A stretch of 64,000 nt of DNA, taken from positions 37,921 through 101,920 of the forward strand of contig JAQWNC010000030.1 of NCBI GenBank assembly GCA_029246505.1, read 5' to 3'. This DNA comes from Arenicellaceae bacterium. GTDB lineage: Bacteria; Pseudomonadota; Gammaproteobacteria; Arenicellales; Arenicellaceae. Below, in pieces: positions 62,571-64,000 of the stretch (its first letter is position 1; every line of letters begins with the position of its first letter). Made by a program: the position numbers and the translations under genes. The notes beneath the pieces were generated by a model, which was given only the letters and a program-made list of their open reading frames with translations, searched no databases and was not told the origin of the DNA.

Positions 62571-64000
62571 ATGACTGTTAAAATAGATAAAGCATACAAG
62601 CTTCACTCGGAGCGCTACGGATTAGCACTCTTATTGTCCTTCTTGTTTTCGTCGTCTTTAGTTGCAGATGGTGGCTACTTGCGTACCTCGGCGCCTTTAG
62701 ACGAACAGCGTGGTTACTGTCTGGATGTTGCCGGATTTGGTGTTAATGCGCGCCCCGATGAGCCCTTGCGCTCGCATACCTGTAAGTATGGCGAAGACAA
62801 TGTTGATCAACTATTCAAGTGGGTAGATGAAGAGAGTGGCCATGTGGTGATACCTGCTTATAATCGATGTTTAGCAGCCGGTTCATCACAGCCCGGTGCA
62901 GATTTGTTTGTAAACGAATGTACTGATTCTGAATTGCAGGCTTGGACTTTTGTGCCTAATGGTAATCTTAGTTTACGTGCACACCCTGAACTTTGTGTAA
63001 CGGTTGGCGGAGAACGTATGGACGCCGGTTCAGACCCACTGGTGTTTCCGGGTTATGGATGGCGCACATCAACCATAGAAAGCTGTCGGGGTCGAGGAGA
63101 TGAGCTTCAGGATATTCGCTGGGGTAGGGAAGACGAGCAACGCCGGGGAGTAGCAAATGCACTTCGGAATGGCATGTCAGATGATATTGCTGCCGGTATT
63201 ATAGAGATAAGCAAGGATAATGAAGATGTTCTTGCCAGAACCAGAGCTTTATACGAAGGCGTAAGCCCTACTTATCGAGCTACTGAAGTAAAAACTACGG
63301 CTGATATTGCTTACGGCAAGCATCAAAGACACCTATTGGATGTTCATGTAGATACTAGACGTCGTGGCGAAGAATTACAGCCCGTGGTGATGTTTTTCCA
63401 CGGTGGCGGTTTCGTTCGTGGTAATAAAGATGGCAACAGAAATGTAGCTGAATACTATTCGAGCATCGGTTTGGTGGGTGTTACTGCAACTTATCGCCTG
63501 GCTCCAGAGGCAAATTGGCCTGATGGTTCGAATGACGTGGGCGCTGCAATTAACTGGGTTAGCGATAACATTTCTGAATATGGTGGTAACCCTGAACAGA
63601 TATACGTGATTGGCAAGTCAGCGGGTGCTGGGCACGTGGCAACATATGCATTGCGACCTGAAGTGTTGGATGGTGAGTTTCCGGAAGTTGCAGGGGTGAT
63701 TCTTGTCAGCGGAAGCTATACGGCTAAAGCAGAGTCTCCGACTGATTCGCGCAAGGCTTATTATGGCGATGACCTGGGTAGCTGGAAAGATAAAGAAATA
63801 TTAGGCAATATTAGCCGGACCAGTATTCCTATTATGCTAACTAGTTCGGAGTTTGACCTGAAAGGTCTGGGGTTAAGTGCTTTGCAGTTGGTAAATGAGT
63901 TTGCGTCGAAGAATGAAGATGGTACTTTGCCGCGTATACGGCAGTTGCCGGGACATAATCATTACTCACCAAACATGTCTATTGGAACAACAGATAGAAT
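62571..64000 (+). CDS. Exported lectin-domain/alpha-beta-hydrolase fusion (partial, runs off the window)
   Basis: At least 476 residues; no stop before the edge. Signal peptide (LALLLSFLFSSSLVA), then a trefoil-like domain (about 33-185) homologous to the lectin gene at 51722: both share PLDE, YCLD, HTCK and DQLF in the same order. A linker leads to an esterase domain from about residue 245: PVVMFFHGGGFVRGNKDG (oxyanion HGGG), VTATYRLAPEANWPDG, VIGKSAGAGHVATYAL (Ser in GKSAG) and LTSSEFDLKG (acid). The late LPGHNHYSPN supplies the catalytic His. It is probably a secreted esterase tethered to a glycan. Confidence 0.85.
   Translation, partial: MTVKIDKAYKLHSERYGLALLLSFLFSSSLVADGGYLRTSAPLDEQRGYCLDVAGFGVNARPDEPLRSHTCKYGEDNVDQLFKWVDEESGHVVIPAYNRCLAAGSSQPGADLFVNECTDSELQAWTFVPNGNLSLRAHPELCVTVGGERMDAGSDPLVFPGYGWRTSTIESCRGRGDELQDIRWGREDEQRRGVANALRNGMSDDIAAGIIEISKDNEDVLARTRALYEGVSPTYRATEVKTTADIAYGKHQRHLLDVHVDTRRRGEELQPVVMFFHGGGFVRGNKDGNRNVAEYYSSIGLVGVTATYRLAPEANWPDGSNDVGAAINWVSDNISEYGGNPEQIYVIGKSAGAGHVATYALRPEVLDGEFPEVAGVILVSGSYTAKAESPTDSRKAYYGDDLGSWKDKEILGNISRTSIPIMLTSSEFDLKGLGLSALQLVNEFASKNEDGTLPRIRQLPGHNHYSPNMSIGTTDR

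Noticed and set aside
1..64000. CRISPR arrays, rRNA genes, phage structural genes
   Set aside because: No regularly spaced repeats, no 16S/23S/5S-like sequence and no phage head, tail or lysis genes were seen on either strand.

Overview
The window is a 64 kb piece of a gammaproteobacterial chromosome, probably marine. The first 25 kb follows two well-known gammaproteobacterial gene orders: serC-pheA-tyrA-aroA-cmk-rpsA-ihfB-lapA-lapB, and dapB-carA-carB-greA-yhbY-rlmE-ftsH-folP-glmM-tpiA-secG-tRNA-Leu. Start codons are relaxed (GTG and TTG are common). All functional names come from reading motifs and gene order by eye; no database search was run.

Region 1 (1-24762) is core: serine and aromatic amino acid synthesis, ribosomal protein S1, IHF-beta, LPS assembly, pyrimidine/arginine precursor synthesis with a promoter and attenuator-like leader before carA, ribosome maturation, FtsH, folate, cell-wall sugar and SecG genes, ending in tRNA-Leu(GAG). 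cmk appears to start at ATT behind a perfect Shine-Dalgarno. One gene between lapB and dapB is broken by several frameshifts.

Region 2 (24744-29455) is a small island in tRNA-Leu. It is bounded by a 35-base direct repeat of the tRNA 3' end, with a wrecked P4-type integrase, an IS3 transposase scrap and three surface-polysaccharide genes (NeuD-type acyltransferase, GT61 glycosyltransferase, DegT aminotransferase).

Region 3 (29456-50900) is accessory. Most of it encodes exported proteins: DUF6644 membrane proteins, DUF6152 proteins (alone and fused to a second domain), two NHL-propeller proteins, a lipoprotein amidase, a PuuE-like deacetylase, a B3-type metallo-hydrolase, a cupin, a GlcG/HbpS-like protein and NAD(P)- or PLP-fold enzymes carrying export signals. 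Short dispersed repeats sit in front of several of these genes, and there are scraps of dead genes. The joint substrate is not evident.

Region 4 (51700-64000) is the most interesting part. A sulfatase gene is followed by a gene whose in-frame TGA lies exactly where iodothyronine deiodinases carry selenocysteine (motif CLTUPPF). Within 6 kb lies the complete selenocysteine machinery: selA, selB, tRNA-Sec(UCA) and selD. The selenoprotein gene also has an in-frame TAG in its signal peptide, so its present expression is uncertain. A lectin-like domain occurs alone just upstream and again fused to an esterase at the right edge.
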